Source of the DNA: Pseudoruegeria aquimaris
GTDB lineage: Bacteria; Pseudomonadota; Alphaproteobacteria; Rhodobacterales; Rhodobacteraceae
Length of the DNA stretch: 36,740 nucleotides
Direction of reading: 5' to 3'
Assembly: GCF_900172235.1 (NCBI RefSeq)
Contig: NZ_FWFQ01000029.1
Coordinates: forward strand, 1 to 36,740
The notes under the pieces were generated by a model. It was not told the origin of the DNA, did no database searches, and saw only the letters and a program-made list of their open reading frames with translations. Shown here piece by piece: positions 1-12,147 of this stretch. Positions within the stretch are counted from its first letter, which is position 1. Each line of letters begins with the position of its first letter. Both the position numbers and the translations under genes were made by a program.

Positions 1-55
1 ACAGCGGCGAGATCACCGCCCATTCCGCATCGCTCACATCGTGTCTGCCCGTCAT
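1..55 (-). CDS. IS5-like transposase, N-terminal fragment
   Basis: Only the first 18 codons lie in the window. The start codon is at 55-53 on the minus strand, preceded by a GGAGG ribosome binding site about 5 bases upstream. The residues contain a pattern (VSDAEWAVISPL) typical of the N-terminus of IS5/IS427-type DDE transposases. The gene runs off the left edge, so the catalytic core cannot be seen and it is unknown whether this copy is intact. An identical fragment lies at 36686-36740 in the opposite orientation. Confidence 0.75.
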   Translation of the reverse strand, partial: MTGRHDVSDAEWAVISPL

Positions 56-128
56 GCTCACCTCCGTTTCCGAAAGTGAATCATCACACCGCCAAAAACG
101 GAATCCCGTTTATGAGTTCACGACCTAG
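1..128 (-). mobile_element. Left IS5-like insertion sequence end (partial)
   Basis: This stretch is an exact reverse complement of the last 128 bases of the window, and identity stops at a CTAG tetranucleotide (125-128). It holds the outer end of an insertion sequence plus the start of its transposase on the minus strand, reading out of the window. A short inverted pair, AAACGG and CCGTTT, lies inside it. The CTAG at the junction would suit the YTAR-type targets known for the IS427 group of the IS5 family. The far end of the element lies outside the window, so its length and terminal repeats cannot be checked. The exact 128-base identity could also reflect assembly k-mer length. Confidence 0.85.
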
Positions 129-158
129 GCGCGGAGCGGCTGCCGGTTGTGGGCACGG

Positions 159-185
159 AAAAGGGGGCGCGCCGCGCCCCCTTTT
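159..185 (-). terminator. Rho-independent terminator of the sulfatase gene
   Basis: A perfect 12-bp inverted repeat, AAAAGGGGGCGC and its complement, surrounds a 3-base loop (171-173), giving a very GC-rich stem flanked by A and T tracts. It lies about 24 bases past the sulfatase stop. Because both flanks have A/T tracts it can work in both directions and could also block read-through from the IS element. Confidence 0.85.
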
Positions 186-208
186 GGTGGTGAAGGTTCG
201 GAGTGGGG

Positions 209-1757
209 TCAGCCGCCCTGGTTCGTCTGCAGCGTTTCCAGAACCGAGTCGATCGAGAAGCTGCCGGGCTTCTGCCGCGGGGGGAAATCCTGGAAGGTGG
301 CCAGGAAGTCCGCCACGATCGCCTGGGCGGGCACCAGCAGGTAGGCCCGTTCCAGGCGCCACTGCGAGTAGTTGATCGCCTCGTGGTCGGCTTTCTCGAA
401 GGGATCGGAATAGAGGTTGAACACCTTCGGCAGGCGCAGCGGCGTCAGCGGATCCTGCCACACGTCGAAGCCGTGGGCGCGCTGCTCCGCAAAGACGACC
501 TTCCACTGGTCGTAGCGCAGGTTCATCAGGTCCCCGCCGTCGGAGAAGTAGAAGAACTCGCGGCGCGGGCCCTTGTCGGTCTCCCCACGGAAGTAGGGCA
601 TGAAGTCGTAGCCGTCCAGGTGAACCGGCTCGTTGCCTTCGCCGAAGGGCGCCTCGGTCAGCATCCGCTCTTTCATGTCGGGATCGCCGAGCGCGGACAT
701 GAACGTCGGGAACCAGTCGAGGTGGCTGATGATCTGGTTGGAGGTTCGGCCCGGTTCGATGACGCCCGGCCATTTGATCATCATCGGAACGCGGAAGCCG
801 CCTTCCCAGTTGGAGTTCTTCTCGTTGCGGAAGGGCGTGGTGCCGCCGTCCGGCCAGGAGAAGACCTCGGCGCCGTTGTCGGTGGAATACATCACCACCG
901 TGTTGTCGGCGATGCCCAGCTCGTCGAGCTTGTCGAGCATCTGGCCGACCATGGTGTCATGCTCCACCATGCCGTCCGGGTAGATGCCGAGGCCGGTGAC
1001 GCCCTGGCTTTCTTCCTTCAGGTGGGTGAAGATGTGCATCCGCGTGGTGTTGTACCACAGGAAGAAGGGCTTGCCCTGTTCCACGGCGCGATCCATGAAA
1101 TCGAGCGCGCCGGCGGTGACTTCCTCGTCGATGGTCTCCATCCGCTTCTTGGTCAGCGGGCCGGTATCCTCCACGGAGCCGTCGGCATTGGACTTGATCA
1201 CGCCACGCGGGCCGAATTTCTCGCGGAAGGCGGGATCTTTCGGGTAGTCGGCGTTCTCGGGCTCTTCCTCGGCGTTCAGGTGGTAGAGGTTTCCGAAGAA
1301 CTCGTCGAACCCGTGGTTGGTGGGCAGGTGCTCATCCAGATCGCCGAGGTGGTTCTTGCCGTATTGGCCCGTCATGTAGCCCTTGGACTTCATGTATTCC
1401 GCGATCGTCGGATCCTTTTCCGAGATACCCTCCTTGGCCCCCGGCAGGCCGACCTTCAGAAGGCCAGTGCGGAAACCGGACTGGCCCGTCACGAAGGAGG
1501 CGCGCCCGGCCGTGCAGGATTGCTCGCCGTATCCATGGGTGAACAGCATGCCTTCCTTGGCGATGCGGTCGATGTTGGGTGTCTCGTATCCCATCATCCC
1601 CTGATTGTATGCAGACACGTTCCAGTAGCCGATGTCATCCCCCCAGATGATGAGGAAATTTTGGCTGGGACTCCTGTGCCGTCGCGGGCGCTGCGAATGC
1701 CGCGGCGGCGAGGATCGCCCCCGTACTCAAGGCATTTCTGATTGAACTACGACTCAT
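209..1757 (-). pseudogene. Periplasmic sulfatase, interrupted by a one-base frameshift
   Basis: Formylglycine-type sulfatase that would hydrolyse sulfate esters in the periplasm. Two overlapping frames together encode a full enzyme of about 515 residues. The first frame, from ATG 1757 behind a GGGAGG site, gives a signal peptide ending in ATAQ and then a stop near 1635. The second frame carries the rest: the GDD metal ligands (about 40-41), the CTAGR formylglycine site (Cys about 81), a GKNHLGD motif and a later DNG metal motif, ending at 209. The join is at about 1656-1662, where the coding strand reads CCAAAATTT and one A too many breaks the frame. A call starting at the downstream Met (1618) would lack both the signal peptide and the metal-binding aspartates and would not work. 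It may be a true pseudogene or a sequencing error. The formylglycine-generating enzyme it would need is not in the window. Confidence 0.85.
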
Positions 1758-1786
1758 GAAAACCTCCCGTGGAGAAAATAATATTG

Positions 1787-1809
1787 GAAGCCTAAAGGTT
1801 TGGGGCTTC
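1787..1809 (-). terminator. Weak stem-loop after the HdeD-like gene
   Basis: GAAGCC and GGCTTC form a 6-bp stem with an 11-base loop. On the minus strand it is followed by an AT-rich stretch containing TATTATTTT. It lies in the 133-bp gap between the HdeD-like gene and the sulfatase, so it may be a weak terminator for the former or part of the leader of the latter. The same gap must hold the sulfatase promoter, but I could not place one confidently. Confidence 0.35.
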
Positions 1810-1890
1810 ATTGCAAAAGAATTCACGCAAAAGACCTGCCCTCAGGCGCCCCGCGCGGAGGCTCTCACGGATTTGGCGGCAGCGCCTGCC

Positions 1891-2475
1891 TCAGGCTGCC
1901 GACCCGGCAGCTTCCTTCCTGGCGCGGGCGGCCGCGGTGCCGAGCCCGACACCGGAGGCGATCAGGCTCGCGCCGACGGCGAAGGCGAGTTGGGGCCCGC
2001 TCACCCCGTCCTGGAAAATGAGCAGGAAGCCGGAGGCCGCAAGCGGAACGATTCCGCCGATGGTCAGCGCCACCCAGGGCGTGCGGGGCCGCAGCCCGAG
2101 GCCCTGCCGCAGGCGCGCGAGGCCCTCCAGCAGCAGGAAGAGCCCGATCAGGATGATGGCGAAGCCGGCGGCTTCGGTGAGCTGGATCAGGATCACGAAG
2201 CCCGCCATCGCCGCCGTGAGCATGGCAAGAAGCTGCATGACGATGCCCCGCATCCGCTTGCCCAGCAGGAGGCCGACGAGCAGCGTCGCGGCATAGAGGA
2301 ACAGCAGCCAGGCGATGACCTCCGTATCCACGGGGCCCGTCGTGTAGGGGTAGATCACCGCGAAGAGCCCGGCCAGCAGCATCACGCCCGCCTGCAGCAT
2401 GTAGAACCGGGCATTGCGGGCCAGGGACGCGCGCAGGCTGTCGGCGCGTGCGGTTGTCGCTTGCGGATCGGTCAT
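1891..2475 (-). CDS. HdeD-like (DUF308) integral membrane protein
   Basis: Small inner-membrane protein of 194 residues with about six hydrophobic segments, starting after a polar N-terminus of roughly 25 residues. The paired short helices separated by small polar loops and a mid-protein GKRMRG loop match the HdeD/DUF308 family. In E. coli HdeD is linked to acid resistance, but most members have no known function. The start at 2475 is chosen because GGAGGAG lies just upstream and because the upstream extension is polar and low in complexity. It diverges from the PerM-like gene across 126 bp, which would hold both promoters. The family call is fairly safe; no role can be read from the neighbours. 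Confidence 0.8.
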   Translation of the reverse strand: MTDPQATTARADSLRASLARNARFYMLQAGVMLLAGLFAVIYPYTTGPVDTEVIAWLLFLYAATLLVGLLLGKRMRGIVMQLLAMLTAAMAGFVILIQLTEAAGFAIILIGLFLLLEGLARLRQGLGLRPRTPWVALTIGGIVPLAASGFLLIFQDGVSGPQLAFAVGASLIASGVGLGTAAARARKEAAGSAA

Positions 2476-2601
2476 TCTCTCCTCCCGGATCTGCCCCGAT
2501 TTCGGGTGGCTTCGGCCCACGCTAGCGCCGGAATGGCTTTCGGGGAAGCACCTTCGCAGGTTCCGTCTTCTCCGCCGGCGGCACGTGTGGTAGCCCGAAG
2601 T

Positions 2602-3744
2602 ATGCCTTCTTCCGCCCTGCCCATCCGCCTGATCACCTTCTGCGCCATCGTCATCGCCCTTGCGGCAGGCGGGTGGATGCTGAAGGTTGCGGCGGGGATC
2701 GTCATCCCGATCATCCTCGGCGGCCTCGTGGCCTTCCTGCTGAACGCGCTGGCCACGCAGGCCGGGCGCATTCCGGTGATCGGGCCGGCCTGTCCGCAGT
2801 GGCTGCGCATGAGCATTTCCTTTCTTCTCACCTTCACCGTGCTGCTGCTCGTGGCCGCCCTGCTTGCGCGCAACGTGGAGCAGGTCGCGCGGGAGGCGTC
2901 GAGCTACGGCGATGCCTTCTCCAACATGCTCAACAACGCCGCCGCCCGTTTCGGCTACGAGGCCGACGTGACATGGCACTCGCTGCAGGATCTCTTCTCC
3001 GGCCGGCTGAACATGCAGGACACGGTGCGCTACGGCGTCGGCGCCATCACCAACGCCATCATCTACGTCTTCCTGATCTTCATCTACGCGCTCTTCTTCC
3101 TCATCGAGGCCCGCTTCTTCAACATCAAGATGGAGCGCCTCTTCCGCACCGCCGACACCCGCCGTCGGGCCCATTTCGTGATCAACCAGATGATCGACAA
3201 GGTGGGCGAATACATGGCGCTGAAGACGCTGGTGAACGTGATGCTCGGCGGGGTCTGCTTCGCCATCCTGCTGCTGTTCGGCATCGATTTCGCCGCCTTC
3301 TGGGCGATCCTGACCGGGGTCTTCAACTACATCCCCTACGTGGGTTCGCTAGTGGCGGTCCTGCTGCCCGTCTTCGTCTCGGTCGGCCAGTATGAAAGCA
3401 TGGAGACGACGCTCTCGCTCGCGGCCTGCCTCATCGTGGCGCAGAACGTCGTGGGCTACTACATCGAGCCTCGCCTGCTGGGCAAACAGCTCAACATGAG
3501 CCCGCTCGTCATCATGATATCGCTGGCCTCCTGGGGGGCGCTCTGGGGCATCGCCGGGGCCATCCTTTCGGTGCCGCTGACCTCGATGATGATGATCCTC
3601 TTCGCCGCCTTCCCGGGCACGCGGCCGCTGGCCGTGGTCCTCAGCGAAGACGGCTTCAGCGGAGAGGACGCCGACCAGATGCTGCCCGCGCCCGTCCCCC
3701 CACCCGAGGCCGCGGACGGTCCGAGCGGCGATCCGGCGGAATAG
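2602..3744 (+). CDS. AI-2E family (PerM/YdiK-like) transporter
   Basis: Polytopic inner-membrane protein of 380 residues. The pattern is typical of the AI-2E exporter/PerM family: two N-terminal hydrophobic helices, one more helix, a long soluble segment (about 95-150), then a cluster of helices with the conserved stretch FNYIPYVGS and a downstream [12 protein letters not shown] loop. Substrates vary in this family: autoinducer-2 for TqsA, Na+/H+ exchange reported for some members, and often unknown. The start at 2602 sits directly before the first hydrophobic helix. The frame stays open a long way upstream, but that extension is low-complexity and antisense to the HdeD-like gene. No strong ribosome binding site is visible. 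It ends 65 bp before the oxoprolinase gene and may be co-transcribed with it. Confidence 0.85.
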   Translation: MPSSALPIRLITFCAIVIALAAGGWMLKVAAGIVIPIILGGLVAFLLNALATQAGRIPVIGPACPQWLRMSISFLLTFTVLLLVAALLARNVEQVAREASSYGDAFSNMLNNAAARFGYEADVTWHSLQDLFSGRLNMQDTVRYGVGAITNAIIYVFLIFIYALFFLIEARFFNIKMERLFRTADTRRRAHFVINQMIDKVGEYMALKTLVNVMLGGVCFAILLLFGIDFAAFWAILTGVFNYIPYVGSLVAVLLPVFVSVGQYESMETTLSLAACLIVAQNVVGYYIEPRLLGKQLNMSPLVIMISLASWGALWGIAGAILSVPLTSMMMILFAAFPGTRPLAVVLSEDGFSGEDADQMLPAPVPPPEAADGPSGDPAE

Positions 3745-3809
3745 GCAATCGACATCGACCCCGTGCCGCAATAAGCAGGTCCTCGATCACTGGCAGGGAC
3801 GAGGGCACG

Positions 3810-7428
<3,619 letters not shown>

Positions 7429-7433
<5 letters not shown>

Positions 7434-7444
7434 GCGGCGCTAGC
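7429..7444. other. Stem-loop holding both convergent stop codons
   Basis: GCTAG and CTAGC form a 5-bp stem with a 6-base loop. The TAG stop of the oxoprolinase gene is in one arm and the TAG stop of the TPR gene (minus strand) is in the other. There is no T tract, so it is not a normal terminator. The two transcripts must overlap at their 3' ends unless they stop by another mechanism. Confidence 0.4.
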
Positions 7445-8432
7445 GCGTGGACCGGTCCAGCAGCGCGAGCAGGCTTCTGTAGGCGGCCAGCGCCTCCTCG
7501 GCGTCCCCGCGCCGCTCGTATTCCTCGGCGAGCTTGCGCAGGAAGTTTCGCCGCCACAGCGGGTAGTTGATCTGTTCCGAGATCAGCAGCCCGTCGCGCA
7601 GCAAGGCCAGGGCGGCTTCCGCATCGCCCCGGTCCAGCGCCACCATCGCCTGCTGTTCGTGGATCTGGCAGACGGCCCGCAGGTCGCCGTCCTCGTGGGC
7701 GCATTCGAGGCCTTCGCGCAGGATGTCCGCCGCCGCGTCGAGCTGCCCGTTGGCCCGGCAGGCCTGGCCCATCACCTCGCAGGCGTAGGGAAAGACGACC
7801 CGGTTGCGATGGGTTCTGGCCAGCTGGACGGCCTCCCGCCCGGCATCGAAGGCATTGGCCTTTTCGCCGAGCTGGTTCAGCAGCCGGGCGCGGTTGTGCG
7901 CCAGCCGCGCGGCTTCGGGGCCGGAAGCCAGCGTCAGGGCTTCGTTGATCCGCCGCAGCGCGTCGCCCGGCTTGCCGGTGTGCCGCATGAGCAGGGCTTC
8001 CGACGCCATGACGTCCAGCCGGGTTTCCAGCGGCATGTCTTCGTCCAGCATCCGGGCGGCGGATTCGATGAACTCGCGCGCGCTTGCGAAGTCGTTGCGG
8101 CTGTAGGCGATCACGCAATGAATCGAGTAGACATCCACCAGCGCCGCCGAGGCCCCGTCCGGTGCGAGCCGGCGTTCGGCCTCCAGGCAATGGCCTTCGG
8201 CCTCGCGAAACCGCCCCAGCCACTTCGCCTGCCAGGCGAGGGTGCGCAGGGCCTGCCCCTCCACGGCGTGGGCATCGGAATCGCCTGCCGCTGCCGCCTC
8301 GCAGATCTGCCGCGCCATATGGGTGCTGCCGGCCCTGTCCCGCCAACGCGAATACCAGGCGGCTCGGCTCAAGACCGCCATCTGCGGCTGGAGGCCATCG
8401 CCTCCGCCGCCCATTTCGCTGCCCCGGGTCAT
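7440..8432 (-). CDS. Tetratricopeptide-repeat protein of unknown function
   Basis: Soluble protein of 330 residues without a signal peptide or membrane segment, built almost wholly of helical TPR-like repeats with recurring alanine, leucine and arginine positions (for example GKPGDALRRINEAL, GDAEAALALLRDGL, GDAEEALAAYRSLL). The repeats run from about residue 50 to the C-terminus. No catalytic domain is visible. Similar TPR regions sit in front of GGDEF or adenylate cyclase domains in larger signalling proteins, but nothing follows here. The start at 8432 is uncertain because no ribosome binding site is clear; a second Met at codon 7 is possible. It diverges from the deacetylase gene across 153 bp in which I see no further gene. 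Confidence 0.7.
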   Translation of the reverse strand: MTRGSEMGGGGDGLQPQMAVLSRAAWYSRWRDRAGSTHMARQICEAAAAGDSDAHAVEGQALRTLAWQAKWLGRFREAEGHCLEAERRLAPDGASAALVDVYSIHCVIAYSRNDFASAREFIESAARMLDEDMPLETRLDVMASEALLMRHTGKPGDALRRINEALTLASGPEAARLAHNRARLLNQLGEKANAFDAGREAVQLARTHRNRVVFPYACEVMGQACRANGQLDAAADILREGLECAHEDGDLRAVCQIHEQQAMVALDRGDAEAALALLRDGLLISEQINYPLWRRNFLRKLAEEYERRGDAEEALAAYRSLLALLDRSTR

Positions 8433-8585
8433 GTGGGCAGACTAGCCGAATCCATTGGCCTTTGCGCGGGTTTTCTTGAAGGCGGGACGCGCCTTCGGCG
8501 GGTTGATGCCGCCGGCCTGTCGGTGCAGCATGCGGGCAGCACCGCCCGCCGATCCCGGCGAGGCCTGCACAGGACAGGAAACCGC

Positions 8586-9266
8586 ATGGGCCGTTCGGCA
8601 ATCTGCCTCACTTTCGATGACCGCCACATCTCCCATTGGCGGCGCGCCCGTGGCCTTCTGGCCGCCTATGCCGCGCGCGCGACCTTCTTCGTTTCAGGCC
8701 CCGACAAGCTTGGCGATGAAGACTTCGCGGCGCTGGATCTGCTGGCCGGCGACGGCCACGAGATCGCCTATCACACCATGACCCATCCTCGCGCGTCCGA
8801 GTTCCTCGCCACCGGCAGCGCGAAAGTCTACATGGAGCGCGAAATCGATCCGGGCCTCGAAATCCTGCGGCGGCGCGGCTTCGCGCCCGAGAGCTTCGCC
8901 TTTCCCTACCACGAGGCCGAGGAAACCCTGATCGCCCCGCTTCTGCGCCGCTTCCGCATCCTGCGGCGGCTGGGCCCGGCGGACCGGCCCGCGGGCCGCG
9001 TCTACGACGGCAGCGGGCACAGGATGGTCGATTGCATCGGCAGCCTCGACATGGCCTCCAACCCAGCGCTCGACGAAACCTACTACGCCAAGCGCTTCCG
9101 CCAGATCGGGAACCGGCAGGGGGTGGGGGTCTTCTGCGGACATGCCATCTGCGCGCCCGAAGAGGCCGGGGGCGCCCGCTACATGCGCCCGGAGGATCTG
9201 GACTGGTTCCTCTGGGCGGCGCGGGAGAAGGGCCTGCGCAGCGTGCCGATCTCTTCGCTGGCCTGA
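8586..9266 (+). CDS. NodB-type polysaccharide deacetylase family protein
   Basis: Protein of 226 residues with the carbohydrate esterase 4 (NodB) core: TFDD at residues 9-12 gives the catalytic and metal aspartates, HTMTH gives the HxxxH zinc site, and FAFPYHEAEE corresponds to the conserved proline/aromatic motif. A late GHAI segment may carry the general-acid histidine. There is no signal peptide, so a cytoplasmic role is likely, perhaps on a small N-acetylated or N-formylated substrate rather than a wall polymer. The start at 8586 is the ATG closest to the TFDD strand. It converges with the beta-galactosidase gene across 116 bp. The fold is clear; the substrate is not. Confidence 0.8.
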   Translation: MGRSAICLTFDDRHISHWRRARGLLAAYAARATFFVSGPDKLGDEDFAALDLLAGDGHEIAYHTMTHPRASEFLATGSAKVYMEREIDPGLEILRRRGFAPESFAFPYHEAEETLIAPLLRRFRILRRLGPADRPAGRVYDGSGHRMVDCIGSLDMASNPALDETYYAKRFRQIGNRQGVGVFCGHAICAPEEAGGARYMRPEDLDWFLWAAREKGLRSVPISSLA

Positions 9267-9319
9267 GGGCGCTCCCGGCAGGGCGCGCCCCGTCTTCCGG
9301 TTTCAGGTATTTGGGGGGA

Positions 9320-9354
9320 GGTGCGCCGCGAGGGCGCACCGGGGGCAGCGCCCC
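9320..9354. repeat. Extragenic double hairpin between convergent genes
   Basis: Two stem-loops lie side by side: GGTGCGCC and GGCGCACC with a 5-base loop (9320-9340), then GGGGC and GCCCC with a 3-base loop (9342-9354). A GGTATTTGGGG segment precedes them at 9306-9316. They lie between the deacetylase and beta-galactosidase stops. Neither strand has a T tract, so this is not a classic terminator. It resembles the GC-rich hairpin plus GTATTT elements I recall between genes in Rhodobacteraceae, but only one full copy is present here, so its repeat status is unproven. Confidence 0.45.
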
Positions 9355-9382
9355 AGATGGCCCGCCGGATCGGCGCCGGTGT

Positions 9383-11287
9383 TCACCCGAGCGGTTCCCA
9401 GTGCACCCCGGCGGCGGGCACGGTGATGCCTGCGTGTGGGAGGGGTTCCGGGGCGTAGTTGATGTAGAAGCGGTGGGTGGCGGTATCGCGGATGCGCAGC
9501 CCGTCAGGCAGTTCCACCGTCTCGATCGCCACCTCGGCGCAGAGCGCGCGGATGAGGCCGAGAAGCGTCTCCTCGCAGGGCCAGCCCGCCAGGTAGCGCA
9601 AGGCGCCCGCCTTCAGAATCGCCGGGCGGTCGTCGGCTGTAAGCTGCACCACCTCTGCGCTGCCTTCGATCTGCTCGAACCAGTGCAGGAAGCGGCCGCC
9701 GCCCTCCAGCGGCACTTCGGTGCCCGGCGGCAGGCTCTCGGTGAAGGCGATGGTTGCGTCCATGCCCGGAAGGTTCGGGCCGAGCGGCACCGGGATCGCA
9801 AGTTCCTGCGTCTTGGTGTTGCTGCGCGGCCCGATCAGCGCGGTGCCCTCCACCTGTTGCAGGGCGGCGAGCAGCTCCGGTTCCATCGCCATCATCCCCG
9901 GCGCGAGCACGAGCCTGTAGCCGGTGAAATCGCGCGTGCTCGGCGGCAGGATGTCCACCGAGAGCCCGGCACGGCGCAGGGCGCGGTAGAAGGCGAAGGT
10001 GAGGCGGAAGTAATCGAAATCCGCGCCCTGGGGCTGCGTGTCCCAGGCCCAGGCCGAAACGTAGTCGAACACCAGCGCCACCTGGGCGCGCGCGGTGCCG
10101 ACCTCGGGCATGGCCTCGATCTCGGCGGCCACCTGCGCGGCCTCGGCAAGCGCGGGCGAGGGCACGCTGTCGGGCCGCAGGAGCCCCGCATGCATCTGTT
10201 CCTGCGCGAAGGGCGCCTGCCGCCAGCGGAAGTAGCAGACGGTCTCGGCGCCATGGGCGAAGGCTTCCCAGGCCCAGAGCCGCATCATGCCGGGCAGCGG
10301 CGCCGGGTTGTAGGGAGCCCAGTTCACCGGGCCGGGCTGCTGCTCCATGATCCACCAGCGCCCCTTGCCGACGGCGCGGTAGAGATCGTGGTGGAAGGCC
10401 TGCATGTCGGGATCGCCCTGCCGCAGGAAGCGCGCCTTGTGCTCGGGCGTGCCTTCCAGCCGGTCCGACAGGAAGCCGATGGGGTAGCTGTCCCAGCTGG
10501 CAACGTCGAGATCCGCGCCCACGTCGTAGTGGTCGAATTCGGTGATCCGGCCCATGTAGTTGTGGATGAGCGGCGCATCGGTGTGCTTGCGCAGGATCTC
10601 GGCCTGAAGCCGGTTGAACTCCACCACCATGTCGGAGCTGAAACGACGGAAGGCCAGCACGTGGGAGGGGTTGGGCTCTGTGACGGTGAGATTGGGCAGG
10701 TCGATCTCGTCGAAGCTCGCATACTCCATCGACCAGAAGACATTGCCCCAGGCCCGGTTCAGCGCATCGGGGCTCTGGTATTTCTGCGCCAGCCAGTTGC
10801 GGAAGGCTTTGCGGGCGCTCTCCGAATAGGAGAGCACGGTGTCGTGGCAGCCGTATTCGTTGTCGGTCTGCCAGGCCTGCACATGCGGGTTCTTCCCGTA
10901 GCGCTCGGCCAGGAGGGTGACGATGCGGCGGCACTCGGCGCGGTAGCCTTCGTGGCTGAAGCAGTAGTGGCGGCGGGAGCCGAAGCCGCGCGGGCGGCCC
11001 TGCGCGTCCACGGCCAGCATGTCGGGGTGTTTCGTGAGCACCCAGCGCGGCGGCGTGGCCGTGGGGGTGCCGAGGATCACCTTCAGCCCGGCCGCGCCCA
11101 GCACCTCGATGGCGCGGTCCAGCCAGTCGAAGTGCAGATCGCCCGGCGCGGGCTCCAGCCGCGACCAGGCGAATTCGCCGATGCGCACCCAGGAAAGCCC
11201 GGCCTCCACCATGCGGGCGGCATCTTCGGCCCATTGCGCTTCGGGCCAGTGTTCGGGGTAGTAGCAGACGCCTAGCGTGCGTTTCAC
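9383..11287 (-). CDS. GH42 beta-galactosidase
   Basis: Cytoplasmic glycoside hydrolase family 42 enzyme of 634 residues that releases galactose from beta-galactosides. GVCYYPEHWP near the N-terminus starts the TIM barrel. The acid/base glutamate is E144 in QTDNEYG, and the nucleophile is E314 in WIMEQQPGPVNW. A trimerisation-type domain and a small beta domain follow. The start is GTG at 11287, overlapping the SMP-30 stop as GTGA; an ATG start is not available near the conserved N-terminus. No signal peptide is present, so the substrate must be imported. It is the last gene of the galactoside operon. Together with the GH36 enzyme it lets the pathway accept both anomers. Confidence 0.93.
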   Translation of the reverse strand: MKRTLGVCYYPEHWPEAQWAEDAARMVEAGLSWVRIGEFAWSRLEPAPGDLHFDWLDRAIEVLGAAGLKVILGTPTATPPRWVLTKHPDMLAVDAQGRPRGFGSRRHYCFSHEGYRAECRRIVTLLAERYGKNPHVQAWQTDNEYGCHDTVLSYSESARKAFRNWLAQKYQSPDALNRAWGNVFWSMEYASFDEIDLPNLTVTEPNPSHVLAFRRFSSDMVVEFNRLQAEILRKHTDAPLIHNYMGRITEFDHYDVGADLDVASWDSYPIGFLSDRLEGTPEHKARFLRQGDPDMQAFHHDLYRAVGKGRWWIMEQQPGPVNWAPYNPAPLPGMMRLWAWEAFAHGAETVCYFRWRQAPFAQEQMHAGLLRPDSVPSPALAEAAQVAAEIEAMPEVGTARAQVALVFDYVSAWAWDTQPQGADFDYFRLTFAFYRALRRAGLSVDILPPSTRDFTGYRLVLAPGMMAMEPELLAALQQVEGTALIGPRSNTKTQELAIPVPLGPNLPGMDATIAFTESLPPGTEVPLEGGGRFLHWFEQIEGSAEVVQLTADDRPAILKAGALRYLAGWPCEETLLGLIRALCAEVAIETVELPDGLRIRDTATHRFYINYAPEPLPHAGITVPAAGVHWEPLG

Positions 11288-12147
11288 AGCATCACCTGAT
11301 GTTCCTGCTGGCCCTTGGCCAGCCCTTTGAAGAGAAAGGTCGCGCCGGCCAGCGGATCCGCCGCCAGCGCGTCCGCGTCCAGATCGGCGCAGGCGGAGGT
11401 GACGAGCAGATCCGTGCCGTCCTCGCCGCCGAAGGCCGGGCAGGTGGCCTGTGCGGCCCCGACCGAAAGCGTCTGCAGCAGCCCGCCATGCGGGCCGTAG
11501 CAGGCGACGCGGCCCGCCCCCCATTGCGCGTTCCAGAGGTTTCCGTTGGCATCCACCACCGCGCCGTCCGGGTTCAGCCCGTCGGCGCCGAGATCGAGCC
11601 ATTCCTCCGCCGGGCCGGTGGGCCAGCCGGTGTCGGCGCGCAGCCCCTGCCGCATGATGATGCCCACGTCCGTGTCGCAGAAATAGGCGCAGGAGCGATC
11701 CGGCGCGAAGCAGATCGCGTTGGAGATGGTGATCTCGGGGAACAGCAGGCGCAACTCGCCCTTGTAATAGCGGTAGATCGCCCCGGCCTGCGGCTCGGCG
11801 TTGATGCCCATGGTGCCGATCCAGAAACCGCCCCAGGGGTCGGCGCGGCCGTCGTTGGAGCGGGTCACCGGATCGTCGGCTTCGAGCGCCACCACGTGCG
11901 CCTGCGCGCCGGTTTCCACGTCGAAGGCAAACAGCTGGCTCTGCGAGGCAATCAGCAGCCGGGTGCGATCGATCCAGCCCGCGGCGCTGACATATTCGTC
12001 GAACTGCCAGGTGAGGGCTTCGCCGTTCACGTTGGAGCAGAGCTGGCGGTTGAGGATGTCGAACCAGAAGAACTGCTTGCGAAGCGGATGCCAGAGCGGG
12101 CCCTCGCCCAGCGTCAGGCGGCGGTCGTCGAACACGTCGTTGCTCAT
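11284..12147 (-). CDS. SMP-30/gluconolactonase family lactonase, probable galactonolactonase
   Basis: Six-bladed propeller enzyme of 287 residues, cytoplasmic. Metal ligand motifs of the SMP-30 family are visible: LGEGPLWHP (Glu about 15), RSNDGRADPWGGFWIGTMG (Asn/Asp) and LNPDGAVVDANGNLW (Asp). These enzymes open aldonolactones. The place of the gene between the KDPGal aldolase and beta-galactosidase genes suggests D-galactono-lactone is the substrate, made by the SDR dehydrogenase of the same operon. Its ATG overlaps the aldolase stop (ATGA), and its own stop overlaps the GTG of the beta-galactosidase gene, so translation is probably coupled on both sides. The family is certain; the sugar specificity is inferred from context. 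Confidence 0.88.
   Translation of the reverse strand: MSNDVFDDRRLTLGEGPLWHPLRKQFFWFDILNRQLCSNVNGEALTWQFDEYVSAAGWIDRTRLLIASQSQLFAFDVETGAQAHVVALEADDPVTRSNDGRADPWGGFWIGTMGINAEPQAGAIYRYYKGELRLLFPEITISNAICFAPDRSCAYFCDTDVGIIMRQGLRADTGWPTGPAEEWLDLGADGLNPDGAVVDANGNLWNAQWGAGRVACYGPHGGLLQTLSVGAAQATCPAFGGEDGTDLLVTSACADLDADALAADPLAGATFLFKGLAKGQQEHQVML

Noticed and set aside
1656-1662. Programmed frameshift in the sulfatase
   Set aside because: The needed +1 shift has no known slippery codon or stimulator here, and the A run is only four bases. Mutation or sequencing error is simpler.
203-1741. Plus-strand frame of 512 codons opposite the sulfatase
   Set aside because: Shadow of the sulfatase gene in high-GC DNA; the minus strand has the catalytic motifs.
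1756-2601. N-terminal extension of the PerM-like protein
   Set aside because: Low-complexity polar sequence antisense to the HdeD-like gene; the family begins at the first hydrophobic helix.
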